Positions 45,264 to 53,161 of a stretch of 64,000 bases of DNA are shown one piece after another. The position numbers and the translations under genes were made by a program. The notes below the pieces were generated by a model. The model worked only from the letters and a program-made list of their open reading frames with translations, searched no databases and was not told the origin of the DNA. Source of the stretch: Granulicella sp. S156. GTDB taxonomy: Bacteria > Acidobacteriota > Terriglobia > Terriglobales > Acidobacteriaceae. Where the stretch lies: positions 336,346 to 400,345 of the forward strand of contig NZ_LMUH01000013.1 in NCBI RefSeq assembly GCF_009766105.1, written 5' to 3'. The stretch's first letter is position 1. Each line of letters opens with the position of its first letter.

Positions 45264-46016
45264 GTTTTCTCCAACGTCTTCCGATTGCAATGCTGTTTGC
45301 GCCAAAGAGAGACATCTCGTCCCCAAACGGGCGGTTCCCGGTATGAAGGCACGCAGTGTTTCTCGGTCCGTTCGTTGGCCGGTAAGATAACGACTCAACA
45401 CGTGTCTACAGAGCAGGCCCACTATGCGGGGCAAGCGGGCCACAGAGATATGGGAATCAAACGAGTAGCTTGTGGATCAAGCCATCAACGACACACATGC
45501 CCTGTCCCACCAGTGAGGAGATTGGAAGCTGGGACAACAATAACGGCCTTGTACGAATATTCGGCGCATCTCAACCAATCACATAGCACGATGATCATCT
45601 CGCCCGATATCAGGAGAGAAACGTGGACTCAGCTAACGAGTGAATTATTTAGGAGTGGAGAGTGATAACCCTGAACACTGTTGAGCCTGAATCAGGCCGC
45701 CAGTATCCGGATGTGGCTCAGCGTCAACTGCTCTCCGGAGACGGAAGAGCAACAACGACAAGTAAAGAATGGTTGAGGAGCCATGTATGGAAAGATATCT
45801 GGTGGCGGGCTTAAGGTCAAGATCAGAATGACTAACATTAGTCTCCAGCGTGACGCGATGGGCGATCTCTCCAATGCCAACTTTAGTTATCCAAGGTGGA
45901 GAAACTGCGTTACAACATGCGATCGATATAAAGAGTGCTCTGTAGATGATCGATTTCGTGCATTAAAAATGCGGGTATACCTTTTCGAAAGGTCAATGCC
46001 CTGAGTCTCTCCTCGA
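45264..46016. other. intergenic region upstream of TonB receptor 3
   Basis: About 750 bp. It contains the leftward receptor promoter (not resolved) and one small plus-strand frame with a ribosome-binding site, listed separately. The rest shows no gene. Confidence 0.4.
45662..45814 (+). CDS. possible small protein (50 aa), unrecognised
   Basis: GTG 45662 follows AGGAG (45651-45655) by 6 nt and opens a 50-codon frame rich in charged and aromatic residues, with a C-terminal HVWKDIWWRA. I do not recognise it. It could be a true small gene, a decayed fragment, or chance. Confidence 0.2.
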   Translation: MITLNTVEPESGRQYPDVAQRQLLSGDGRATTTSKEWLRSHVWKDIWWRA

Positions 46017-46205
46017 TTGACGCCCCTTCGGCTGATAGATAGCATCTACACATGGTTACAGTTCATAACTCCCGCGATTGTTGTCGTTTGTATTCTGTGG
46101 CGGGCGGAGCGTGGATACATTTCATCCGGAGTCATTGACTTCAGTCGACTTGCATAGCGATCTTCAAATCCCGCTCAGGCTTGGTGCCGGGTGGGTTTTC
46201 TTTTT
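46017..46205 (+). ncRNA. candidate small RNA C (promoter to terminator)
   Basis: TTGACG (46017-46022), a 17-bp spacer and TAGCAT (46040-46045) form a good promoter; a G/C-rich stem (46170-46174 with 46191-46195, further pairs inside) followed by an interrupted T-run to 46205 forms a terminator. The predicted transcript is about 155 nt with no coding frame of note. Architecture and length equal candidates A and B, but sequence similarity is limited to short blocks such as ATTGTTGT near the 5' half. It could also be a leader attenuator of the gene at 46289. Confidence 0.45.
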
Positions 46206-46288
46206 AACCTGAACCCGATGAGGTGAGCTTCCTCATCTTGCCGCTTGCAGTGTTCTTGTGTTTTTCTGAATCGCGCTCTGGAGGGTTC

Positions 46289-48160
46289 ATGCAGCGTTTC
46301 TCTTTCTTCGCCCTGGCAGTTTTGCTCGTCGGGTCCACGGTAGCTGGAGCCCAGCTTCCTACGCACGCCTCGAACGAGCAGATCTTACGCGCGATTCATC
46401 AAGCGAACGACCTACTTAACGTGAGCGAGCAGGCGTGGGTGGATAAGGCTTATTGCTACAACTGCCATCACGAGGCGATCAAGTTCCGGCTGGATCGCCT
46501 GGCAACGGAGCATGGCATTGCGGTCGACCGTGCCGCGGCGAACACGAATCTGCGGAAGACGCTTGGCCTGAAGAGTATCGAGGCGATCGGAAGCCTGGAC
46601 TATGCAGTGCAAGGTACCTATTTCGTCGATGCGCCGATCGTGGATGGTATCCAGCTGACCTCGCTTCATGATCTCGGTGTGCCGGGAAACTTATATCTGG
46701 CTGCATACGCGAAGCGAGTGGAGCGCTTACAGACACCCGCAGGCTACTGGGTAACTTCGGATCGGCGGCCTCCTGAGTCTGAGAGCTATTTCAGCGCCAC
46801 CGCCTATGCAATTGAGGCAATTCGCGACTACTTGCCGACGCGGATCGCAGTGGAAAAACGAAAGGTCATAGGGCGGGCGAAGCAGTGGTTGCTTACGGCA
46901 GCCCCGCGCGGGACCGAGGATGAGAGTATGCAGCTATTCGGCCTAAAGTCCTCGGATGCTTCGCAGAAGGAGATTGAGCCGATTGCAAGGCGGCTGATCA
47001 AAGAGCAGAGAGAGGACGGCGGATGGGCACAGATTCCAACGCGTGACAGCGACGCGTATGCCACAGGGCAAGCACTGGTCGCTCTGAATGAGTCCAGGGC
47101 TTTGAACGTAAAGGACCCCGTATACCGGCATGGGGTTGAATATCTCCTTAAGACGCAGGCTAAAGACGGTTCATGGCATGTAAAGACACGGCTGGTCGCT
47201 CCGGTTGAGTTGAGTCCGCCTCCCTTTGATTTCAAGTTTCCTTATGACGACGACTATGTAATCTCTGTTTTCGGTACGGAGTGGGCCACTCAGGCGCTCT
47301 TGTTGACCCAGCCGAAGGTGAATGTGACAGTGCCACTCTACACGGCATCGGACGACAGTGGGCTCTTTCCTACTGGCCCTCAACCGGACAACACATGGAT
47401 TGAGTCGGCACTCTTCGGTACCACGCAGGAGTTGAAGACACTGCTCGACAAGGGACTAAGCGCAAATGCCACGACACCGGGAGGAACTCCTCTACTGCAA
47501 TTGGTGGCGACCGATGCTGGGAAGACGAAGTTGGTTCTGGAGCGCGGCGCGGCGGTGAACACCCGAACAAAGAATGGCTTTACAGCACTGACCGTGGCGG
47601 CGAACTATCGCGGGACAACTGAGGTCGTGCGAACACTTCTCGATCATGGTGCTACGGTTGCTCGTGGGACGACTGACACAAGTGTTCCTTCGCCGCTATT
47701 CCTTGCTGCGGGCACCGGTGAGATCGAGAAGGCGCAGTTGCTGATCGCCCATGGCGATGGAGTCAACGAGAAATGGACGCGCCGGGGTGGAAGTTACTCC
47801 CCTTTGATCAATGCGATCGACATGGGCGATGCGCCGATGGTGCAGTTTCTAATCGACTCAGGCGCAGATATACGCGAGCGTGATCTGCGCGGACTGACTC
47901 CGCTGTCACGGGCAGTCCTCTCGAACTACAAGGATGTCGTGGCAATCCTGATTGCCAAGGGAGCAGACGTGAACGCTCCTGATGGAATCGGACTTACACC
48001 TCTGCATTATGCTTCGATGGTGGACTATGGAGAGACGGCGATTGTGCAGCAGTTACTCGCTGCCGGTGCGAAGCGCGACGTTAAAGATCCGGAGGGACAT
48101 ACTCCGGTACAGCTCGCGGAGAAGTTTCACTACGTGAAGTTAGCATCCGCTCTACGGTGA
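46289..48160 (+). CDS. exported heme-c motif / alpha-toroid / ankyrin-repeat fusion protein
   Basis: A 623-aa protein from ATG 46289 (GGAGG 4 nt upstream; a GTG at 46223 is less likely). The signal peptide ends VAGAQ (about 21). CYNCH at 56-60 is a cytochrome-c type heme attachment motif. Residues about 70-345 contain repeats of the squalene-cyclase/prenyltransferase alpha-toroid kind (AGYWVTSDRRPPESESYFSATAYAI, EDGGWAQIPTRDSDAYATGQALVAL, TQAKDGSWHV). Residues about 369-620 form ankyrin repeats (ELKTLLDKGLSANATTPGGTPLL, NGFTALTVAANYRGTTEVVRTLLDHGA, GLTPLHYASM, EGHTPVQLAEKF). The combination suggests a periplasmic scaffold with an electron-carrying head. No enzymatic residues of cyclases (DXDD) are evident. 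Function is unknown. Confidence 0.75.
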   Translation: MQRFSFFALAVLLVGSTVAGAQLPTHASNEQILRAIHQANDLLNVSEQAWVDKAYCYNCHHEAIKFRLDRLATEHGIAVDRAAANTNLRKTLGLKSIEAIGSLDYAVQGTYFVDAPIVDGIQLTSLHDLGVPGNLYLAAYAKRVERLQTPAGYWVTSDRRPPESESYFSATAYAIEAIRDYLPTRIAVEKRKVIGRAKQWLLTAAPRGTEDESMQLFGLKSSDASQKEIEPIARRLIKEQREDGGWAQIPTRDSDAYATGQALVALNESRALNVKDPVYRHGVEYLLKTQAKDGSWHVKTRLVAPVELSPPPFDFKFPYDDDYVISVFGTEWATQALLLTQPKVNVTVPLYTASDDSGLFPTGPQPDNTWIESALFGTTQELKTLLDKGLSANATTPGGTPLLQLVATDAGKTKLVLERGAAVNTRTKNGFTALTVAANYRGTTEVVRTLLDHGATVARGTTDTSVPSPLFLAAGTGEIEKAQLLIAHGDGVNEKWTRRGGSYSPLINAIDMGDAPMVQFLIDSGADIRERDLRGLTPLSRAVLSNYKDVVAILIAKGADVNAPDGIGLTPLHYASMVDYGETAIVQQLLAAGAKRDVKDPEGHTPVQLAEKFHYVKLASALR

Positions 48161-48164
48161 GATT

Positions 48165-48181
48165 GGCGGAACGCCTTTTTA
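48165..48181 (+). terminator. short hairpin with T-run after ankyrin fusion gene
   Basis: GGCG-GAA-CGCC is followed by TTTTT, four bp after the stop codon. The stem is short, so termination may be partial. Confidence 0.5.
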
Positions 48182-48294
48182 CATTCGCTGAGCGAAGTGC
48201 TGTGGTCTATCGGGCGCTCATTGCCCAATATCCATATCAGTCAACTTTCCGTTGTGTCCCTGACTTGAGCAAATTATTCAACTGCTGGGCATCT

Positions 48295-48330
48295 ATGCCT
48301 GACAACAACGAGGACAAAGCATATGCCTGA
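48295..48330 (+). other. 11-codon leader frame overlapping metN start
   Basis: ATG 48295 encodes MPDNNEDKAYA and stops at 48330, eight bases inside metN. Its first codons (ATGCCTGAC) duplicate the metN start, so it may be a local duplication or a translational coupling leader. Confidence 0.25.
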
Positions 48331-49444
48331 CGACGCAAGATCTTTTCCCCAACTCGATCATCGGGAGATCTCGGTTCCAACACCGCCTCCGGCCGTGTTG
48401 CTCGAGAACCTCACGAAACGTTACCAGCAAGGCTCCAATTGGTCGAATGCGCTCTCTGGCATTAGCCTGAGCGTATCGAAAGGTACGATTCAGGGCATTA
48501 TCGGCTTCAGCGGCGCAGGCAAAACCACACTACTGCGGTGCATCAGCCGTCTGGAGCTTCCTGATGAAGGAAGAGTACTGATTGATGGAGCTGACTTGGC
48601 CAATATGAACGGGACGCAGCTACGATCTGCCCGGCGCCGGCTCGGCGTGGTCTTCCAACAGCTTCATCTGTTTCGTTCGCGTACCGTGGCACGGAATATC
48701 GCTCTGCCTCTGGAACTTGCTGGATCGAGTCCAGAGGCAATCGACGAACGAGTGACGGAGTTGCTCGCCTGGTTTGGTCTGCAGACAAAAGCGGACGACT
48801 ACCCATCGCAGCTTTCCGGCGGACAACAGCAACGAGTCGCCATCGCCCGCGCTTTGGCGACGAAGCCGGCAGTCCTCCTAAGCGATGAGCCCACCTCTGC
48901 GCTCGATCCGGAGACGACTGCATCTGTGCTGGAACTTCTGCGCCGGGTCCGCGATGAACTTGGAGTAACGATCCTTCTTATTACGCACGAACTCAGCGCT
49001 GTCCGAGCAATCTGTGACCGCGTCGCTGTGCTCGACCAGGGCGCTATCGTCGAGGAGGGGCCTGTCGAAGAGGTGTTGCTGCGTCCTGCTAGCAGGACGA
49101 CACAGCGCCTGTTGGGACGCAACTTGGGTGTCGAACATCTGGCTGAATATCTGGGCGGAAAGACAGCACACCAGGACTCGATCTTCCTGGAATTGCAGTT
49201 TCTAGGCCAGAGTGCTACGAGCCATGTCCTTTCGACCCTGGTTCGCACCATCGATGTCACCGTGAACATTCTGCGCGCCGATATTGGAGCACTGAACCGG
49301 TCAACCTATGGTTTGCTCGTTGTCGAACTCAGTGGTGCGACGGGAACGCTGGAACAGAGCATAGGATTTCTCGAAGCGCATGGAGCTGTCGTGACACAAA
49401 TTGATCCCTGGTCTGAAGCAGAAACAAATGGGAGGCCGGAGTGA
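48323..49444 (+). CDS. metN: methionine ABC transporter ATP-binding protein
   Basis: A 373-aa ATPase driving D/L-methionine uptake. Walker A is GFSGAGKTT, the signature LSGGQQQR, Walker B VLLSDEPTSALD, and the switch His sits in LLITHEL. The C-terminal NIL domain (about 290-365, ELQFLGQSATSHVLSTLVRTIDVTVNILRADIG) is the methionine-sensing regulatory domain specific to MetN. A 30-residue N-terminal extension precedes the usual start. GAGGA lies 9 nt before ATG 48323. The stop overlaps the permease gene by 4 bp, showing tight coupling. Confidence 0.93.
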   Translation: MPDDARSFPQLDHREISVPTPPPAVLLENLTKRYQQGSNWSNALSGISLSVSKGTIQGIIGFSGAGKTTLLRCISRLELPDEGRVLIDGADLANMNGTQLRSARRRLGVVFQQLHLFRSRTVARNIALPLELAGSSPEAIDERVTELLAWFGLQTKADDYPSQLSGGQQQRVAIARALATKPAVLLSDEPTSALDPETTASVLELLRRVRDELGVTILLITHELSAVRAICDRVAVLDQGAIVEEGPVEEVLLRPASRTTQRLLGRNLGVEHLAEYLGGKTAHQDSIFLELQFLGQSATSHVLSTLVRTIDVTVNILRADIGALNRSTYGLLVVELSGATGTLEQSIGFLEAHGAVVTQIDPWSEAETNGRPE

Positions 49445-50955
49445 AAGAGCTACTGCAACTGCTTTGGGAGCCTACCTTGCAGACCATTGCGATGGTCGCA
49501 GTATCTGCGTTGATCAGTGGAGTAGGTGGGACCGTACTTGGCGTTTTGTTGGTCGTCACGGAGCAAAGCGGTGTGTTGCCAGCGCCGTGGTTGAACCGCT
49601 TCCTGAACACACTCACAAACATCGGCCGCAGCATCCCCTTCATCATTTTGATGGTCGCCATTATCCCTTTCACTCGTTGGGTCGTGGGGACATCGATTGG
49701 AACGACGGCGGCGATGGTGCCGCTGGTGGTTGGAGCCATCCCTTATGTCGGACGGCTGGTGGAAGGTGCGCTTCGCGAGGTGAACCGCGGCGCGATTGAA
49801 GCGATCCTCACGATGGGTGCTACCCCGTGGCAGGTCATCCGCAAAGCATATCTGCCAGAGGCAGTTCCCGCGCTAATTCGAGCTTTCACCGTAGTCACGA
49901 TCACTCTGGTCAGCTACTCGGCGATGGCTGGTACGGTGGGTGGCGGAGGCCTGGGTGATCTGGCTATTCGCTATGGCTACCAGGGATTTCGTCTCGACAT
50001 CATGGTGGTAACAGTCATTGTGCTGATCATGATGATCCAGGGGATTCAGTTTTCAGGCGATATCCTCGCGCGGCACTTCGAACGCACCGGGAAAGCTGGC
50101 GCAATAGGAGCACTGCAGCGGCAACGCTGGTGGAAGATACCTCCTCGATATCTTCCTGTAGTGCGTTGGGGGACTCTCGGTATCCTTCTAGTTGGAATAC
50201 TTGCGACTGTTCTTCATGTGCACTCGGCGGTACTCCACAAGCCTCTGCGCGTCGGCGTAAATCCTATTCCACACGGAGAGATTCTCCAGGCGGTGATGCC
50301 GATTTTGGAGAGGGAAGGGATCCACGTGCAGATCATCTATTTCAGTGACTATATCCAGCCAAATCTGGCATTGGCCTCAGGGGATATCGATGCGAACCTC
50401 TTTCAACATGTCCCTTTTATGGACCGCTTCAACCGGGACCACGGTACGAATATCATCGCGGTGGCCAAAATCCATATCGAACCACTCGGACTCTATCCTG
50501 GGCGCATAAAGACGCTCAGCGCATTGCCTGATGGTGCAATCATTGCGATTCCAAATGACCCGGTCAATTTGGGGCGAGGGCTACTTCTGCTGCAGTCCGC
50601 AGGATTGATTAAGCTGCGCACTGGAACCAATACGAACACAACGCTTGAGGATGTCTCTCAGAACCCAAAGCATCTGAAGATCAGCGAGCTCGAGGCGGCA
50701 CAGTTGCCGCGTTCGCTTCGCGATGTCGACGCCGCTGTGATCAATACGAACTATGCTTTGGCAGCAAAGTTGAATCCGCTCAAGGATGCGATCTTCCTGG
50801 AAAACTCTGCATCTCCCTATGCCAATGTACTGTCCACTGTGCCCGGAAAAGCAACCGATCCCCGCATCCTTGCTTTGGTGAAGGCATTACAGAGCCCTAT
50901 CGCTCGGCAATTCATTCAACAAAAGTATCAGGGCGCAGTCCTCCCGGCATTCTAG
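49441..50955 (+). CDS. methionine ABC transporter permease fused to substrate-binding protein (MetI-MetQ)
   Basis: A 504-aa fusion. Residues 1-215 are a MetI-type permease with five or so helices and the coupling-helix EAA-like motif AILTMGATPWQVIRKAYLPEAVPALI. After a linker and one more membrane helix (about 244-262, WGTLGILLVGILATVL), residues 270-504 form an NLPA/MetQ-type binding protein (LRVGVNPIPHGEILQAVMPILEREGI, FSDYIQPNLALASGDIDANLFQHVPFM, AIIAIPNDPVNLGRGLLLLQSAGLI, DAAVINTNYALAA). In most bacteria MetQ is a separate lipoprotein. GTG 49441 overlaps the metN stop. Both domains are complete, so the fusion should be functional, with the receptor permanently tethered on the outer face. 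Confidence 0.93.
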   Translation: MKELLQLLWEPTLQTIAMVAVSALISGVGGTVLGVLLVVTEQSGVLPAPWLNRFLNTLTNIGRSIPFIILMVAIIPFTRWVVGTSIGTTAAMVPLVVGAIPYVGRLVEGALREVNRGAIEAILTMGATPWQVIRKAYLPEAVPALIRAFTVVTITLVSYSAMAGTVGGGGLGDLAIRYGYQGFRLDIMVVTVIVLIMMIQGIQFSGDILARHFERTGKAGAIGALQRQRWWKIPPRYLPVVRWGTLGILLVGILATVLHVHSAVLHKPLRVGVNPIPHGEILQAVMPILEREGIHVQIIYFSDYIQPNLALASGDIDANLFQHVPFMDRFNRDHGTNIIAVAKIHIEPLGLYPGRIKTLSALPDGAIIAIPNDPVNLGRGLLLLQSAGLIKLRTGTNTNTTLEDVSQNPKHLKISELEAAQLPRSLRDVDAAVINTNYALAAKLNPLKDAIFLENSASPYANVLSTVPGKATDPRILALVKALQSPIARQFIQQKYQGAVLPAF

Positions 50956-51041
50956 GCAACTATAGGATGAGAGGTGAATAAGTGAACACTTTCGGGATAT
51001 AAGGTTTCAGCTGTCGCTTCGACGCAAGACCTGGCTATTGA

Positions 51042-51228
51042 TTGACAACTTATTAGTGCGGTAGTAAGTTTCGATTATGCGATTTATTCCCAGAACATAT
51101 TGTTGTTCGTCCTGCATCTCCGCTGGGGAACGGGAAAATCGTGTTCAACCGACTCGTATGTGATCGCATAGATCCATATCGTGGTTGACAGACCCGCCCA
51201 GTGACTCTTCCGGAGCGGGTTTTCTGTT
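51042..51228 (+). ncRNA. candidate small RNA A (promoter to terminator)
   Basis: TTGACA (51042-51047), 17 bp, TAAGTT (51065-51070) make a strong promoter; the terminator stem ACCCGC/GCGGGT (51192-51197 with 51215-51220) is followed by TTTCTGTTT. The predicted transcript starts near 51077 and is about 150 nt. It is clearly homologous to candidate B: shared blocks include ATTCCCAGAA, TATTGTTGTTCG, GCATCTCCGCTGG, GGGAAA, ATCGTGT and ATGTGATCGC, in the same order, and both carry a GATCG...GATC hairpin before the terminator. No coding frame is shared. It precedes the thioredoxin-fold gene at 51499 by about 270 bp. Confidence 0.6.
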
Positions 51229-51498
51229 TAAGTCGACCTCAAAATCTCATCGCCTTTCGCAAGGGATACGAGGATCTATCCCGCACTTCGAGAACGGTCT
51301 TCGGGTAATTCCCGGCCAGCCTGGGCATTTCGTGTTCCAAGTTTTCGCTAAGCGGCATATGCGTTCTTAAGGATGAGCTTTCCGTCCCCAAGAACTAGTT
51401 TGCTGTCGCGAGTTTGCAAATGTGGAAGCACACAGGAGTCACAGCCGAGCCGTCAAGAGCAGTAGTTCACGATCATCCACCAGAAAGGAATTCATCCA
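51229..51498. other. spacer between small RNA A and thioredoxin-fold gene
   Basis: 270 bp with no supported gene; it should contain the separate promoter of the gene at 51499. An AAAGGAA ribosome-binding site lies at its end. Confidence 0.4.
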
Positions 51499-52884
51499 GT
51501 GAGAATAATTTCGCGAAGTATAGGTCTCGCCCTCATTCTTGCAGCCTTCGGTTCATCCGGAGCCGTTGCTCAATCTAGCGATACGCAGCTGCCCATCGAC
51601 GGACGCTGGGATGCCAGCCTCATCAATAATGGGCCGGCGGTCCCGTTTCGGCTCGACATCGCAGGATCGGGACCAACGCTTAGAGGTACTTTCTACGATG
51701 GTTTCAAGCCCTATGAGGAAACGACCAATGCGTCGTACCAGGACGGCATACTTACGCTAAAAGCCGAGCACTATCTCACGACCATCACCGCGACCCTGAA
51801 GAACGGAGAGCTTGCCGGTGACGTGGTCTTACAGGGCCCAGGATTTCACATCAACTATGGTTTTGAAGCGACTCGTCATGCGGACTCGACGGTAAAACTT
51901 GAAAATGTGCCTTCCATTGCGGGAGTGTGGGAGCTTCCACTTGCGTCTACAAGTTCGAAAGGAGAGAAATCTTTCCATCTCATCGTGAGGCAAAATGGAG
52001 CAGATGCCGAAGCATCGATCCTTCGCATTGATGGGGATACCGGAGCCTACAGCGGTACCTACAAAGACGGCAAATGGATTCTGAGTCACTTTGATGGATC
52101 GCGCCCTGGCGTGATTGAAGTTTCCGCTAAGAAAGATGGAACACTGGAAGTAGTCCAACATAACGAGGCTCTCAAGAGAGCTATCGAAGGAGACAGCCCT
52201 GAGACAAAAACCGCGAGTGCGAGTGCCGGTCAGTATGACGCAGCGCCGAGTGCGGCTGTCACCGGTGATAGGCTTATTGCCTATCGCCCGGAAGTGGCTC
52301 GCGCCAAAGGCTTTCCTGAACCCGACAACTTCGATACCCACACAACCATCCGCAATGCGAATGAGAAGTTCGCCTTCAGCTTTCCCGATGCCAGCGGCAA
52401 GCTAGTCTCCAGCGATGATCCGCGCTTCAAGGGCAAAGTGGTTCTTGCGATCGTGACCGGCACCTGGTGCCCTAACTGCCACGATGAAGCACGCTTCCTC
52501 GTTCAACTCGACAAGAAGTACCGTGACAAAGGTCTGGCAATCGTAGCTCTCGACTTCGAAGAACCCGAGGAGCAGGGCAATCTTACCCGCGAGCGTGCCT
52601 TTGTGAAGGAATATGGCGTCAAATACACCTACTTGATCGCAGGAGCCCCTTCCGAAATGTGGGAGAAGGTTCCTCAAGCGGTCAATCTGAATACTTGGCC
52701 GGCAACCATCTTCGTGGGACGGGATGGTCTCGCTAAGGGAATCCACTCCGGCTTTGCCTCTCAGGCCAGCGGCGAATTCAATAGTCAACTACAAGAGGAG
52801 TTCACGGCCAAGATCGAAAAGCTTCTCGCAGAAAACGCGACGAGCCAGAGTGCATCTGCTGCAGTGTCGCCTTTGAAGCCCTAG
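51499..52884 (+). CDS. exported thioredoxin-fold (TlpA-like) protein, paralog 1
   Basis: A 461-aa protein starting at GTG 51499. A signal peptide (ends GAVAQ, about 25) is followed by two related beta-rich regions (about 30-130 and 140-230, with GRWDASL/FRLDIAGSGPTLRGTFYDG and AGVWELPL/FSGTYKDGKW-like strands), then a thioredoxin fold (about 280-440) with the active site TWCPNCH (Cys324 and Cys327) and the cis-Pro region NTWPATIFVGRDG. TlpA-like proteins reduce periplasmic disulfides or act in cytochrome c maturation. It is closely related over its whole length to the protein at 59487. Low-complexity linkers flank the domains. Partner proteins are not obvious, but several c-type heme proteins are encoded within 10 kb. 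Confidence 0.85.
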   Translation: MRIISRSIGLALILAAFGSSGAVAQSSDTQLPIDGRWDASLINNGPAVPFRLDIAGSGPTLRGTFYDGFKPYEETTNASYQDGILTLKAEHYLTTITATLKNGELAGDVVLQGPGFHINYGFEATRHADSTVKLENVPSIAGVWELPLASTSSKGEKSFHLIVRQNGADAEASILRIDGDTGAYSGTYKDGKWILSHFDGSRPGVIEVSAKKDGTLEVVQHNEALKRAIEGDSPETKTASASAGQYDAAPSAAVTGDRLIAYRPEVARAKGFPEPDNFDTHTTIRNANEKFAFSFPDASGKLVSSDDPRFKGKVVLAIVTGTWCPNCHDEARFLVQLDKKYRDKGLAIVALDFEEPEEQGNLTRERAFVKEYGVKYTYLIAGAPSEMWEKVPQAVNLNTWPATIFVGRDGLAKGIHSGFASQASGEFNSQLQEEFTAKIEKLLAENATSQSASAAVSPLKP

Positions 52885-52914
52885 TAGTACCGCTGGTCTA
52901 GCAGCGCAGTATAG

Positions 52915-52953
52915 GAGGGATGCTCGGTCGAGCCCGGCCAGCGAGCATCCCTC
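52915..52953 (+). terminator. intrinsic terminator after thioredoxin-fold paralog 1
   Basis: A 12-bp perfect stem (52915-52926 with 52942-52953) is followed by TTTGTTT. Confidence 0.8.
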
Positions 52954-53049
52954 TTTGTTTGGTTTGAATCGCGTCGAGAGCATTGGCACGTGCCGCCTTC
53001 AACTCAGCCCAATTTGCGAGCCAATGATTGCCCTTGACCACGACTCGCC

Positions 53050-53121
53050 GCGGTCTGCCCGGCCTCTTTTATTCCGTTTTTGCCGCTGATCAACTGATAC
53101 AAAAGAGGCAGGGCAGACCGC
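53050..53121. repeat. long interrupted inverted repeat upstream of M1 peptidase gene
   Basis: GCGGTCTGCCC (53050-53060) pairs with 53111-53121 and CCTCTTTT (53063-53070) with 53101-53108, separated by a 2-nt internal mismatch, around a 30-nt loop. It ends 40 bp before the M1 peptidase start. It could be a 5'-UTR structure, an upstream terminator, or a MITE-like fragment. Confidence 0.5.
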
Positions 53122-53161
53122 TCGATCCAACTGGCAATTTCCATTCGACAAGAAAGAGGAC

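Noticed and set aside
48182-48294. SAM or T-box riboswitch upstream of metN
   Set aside because: The 140-bp leader lacks the conserved cores of these elements.
51185-51370. 61-codon frame starting in the terminator of small RNA A
   Set aside because: It begins inside the hairpin, lacks a ribosome-binding site and has no conserved features.
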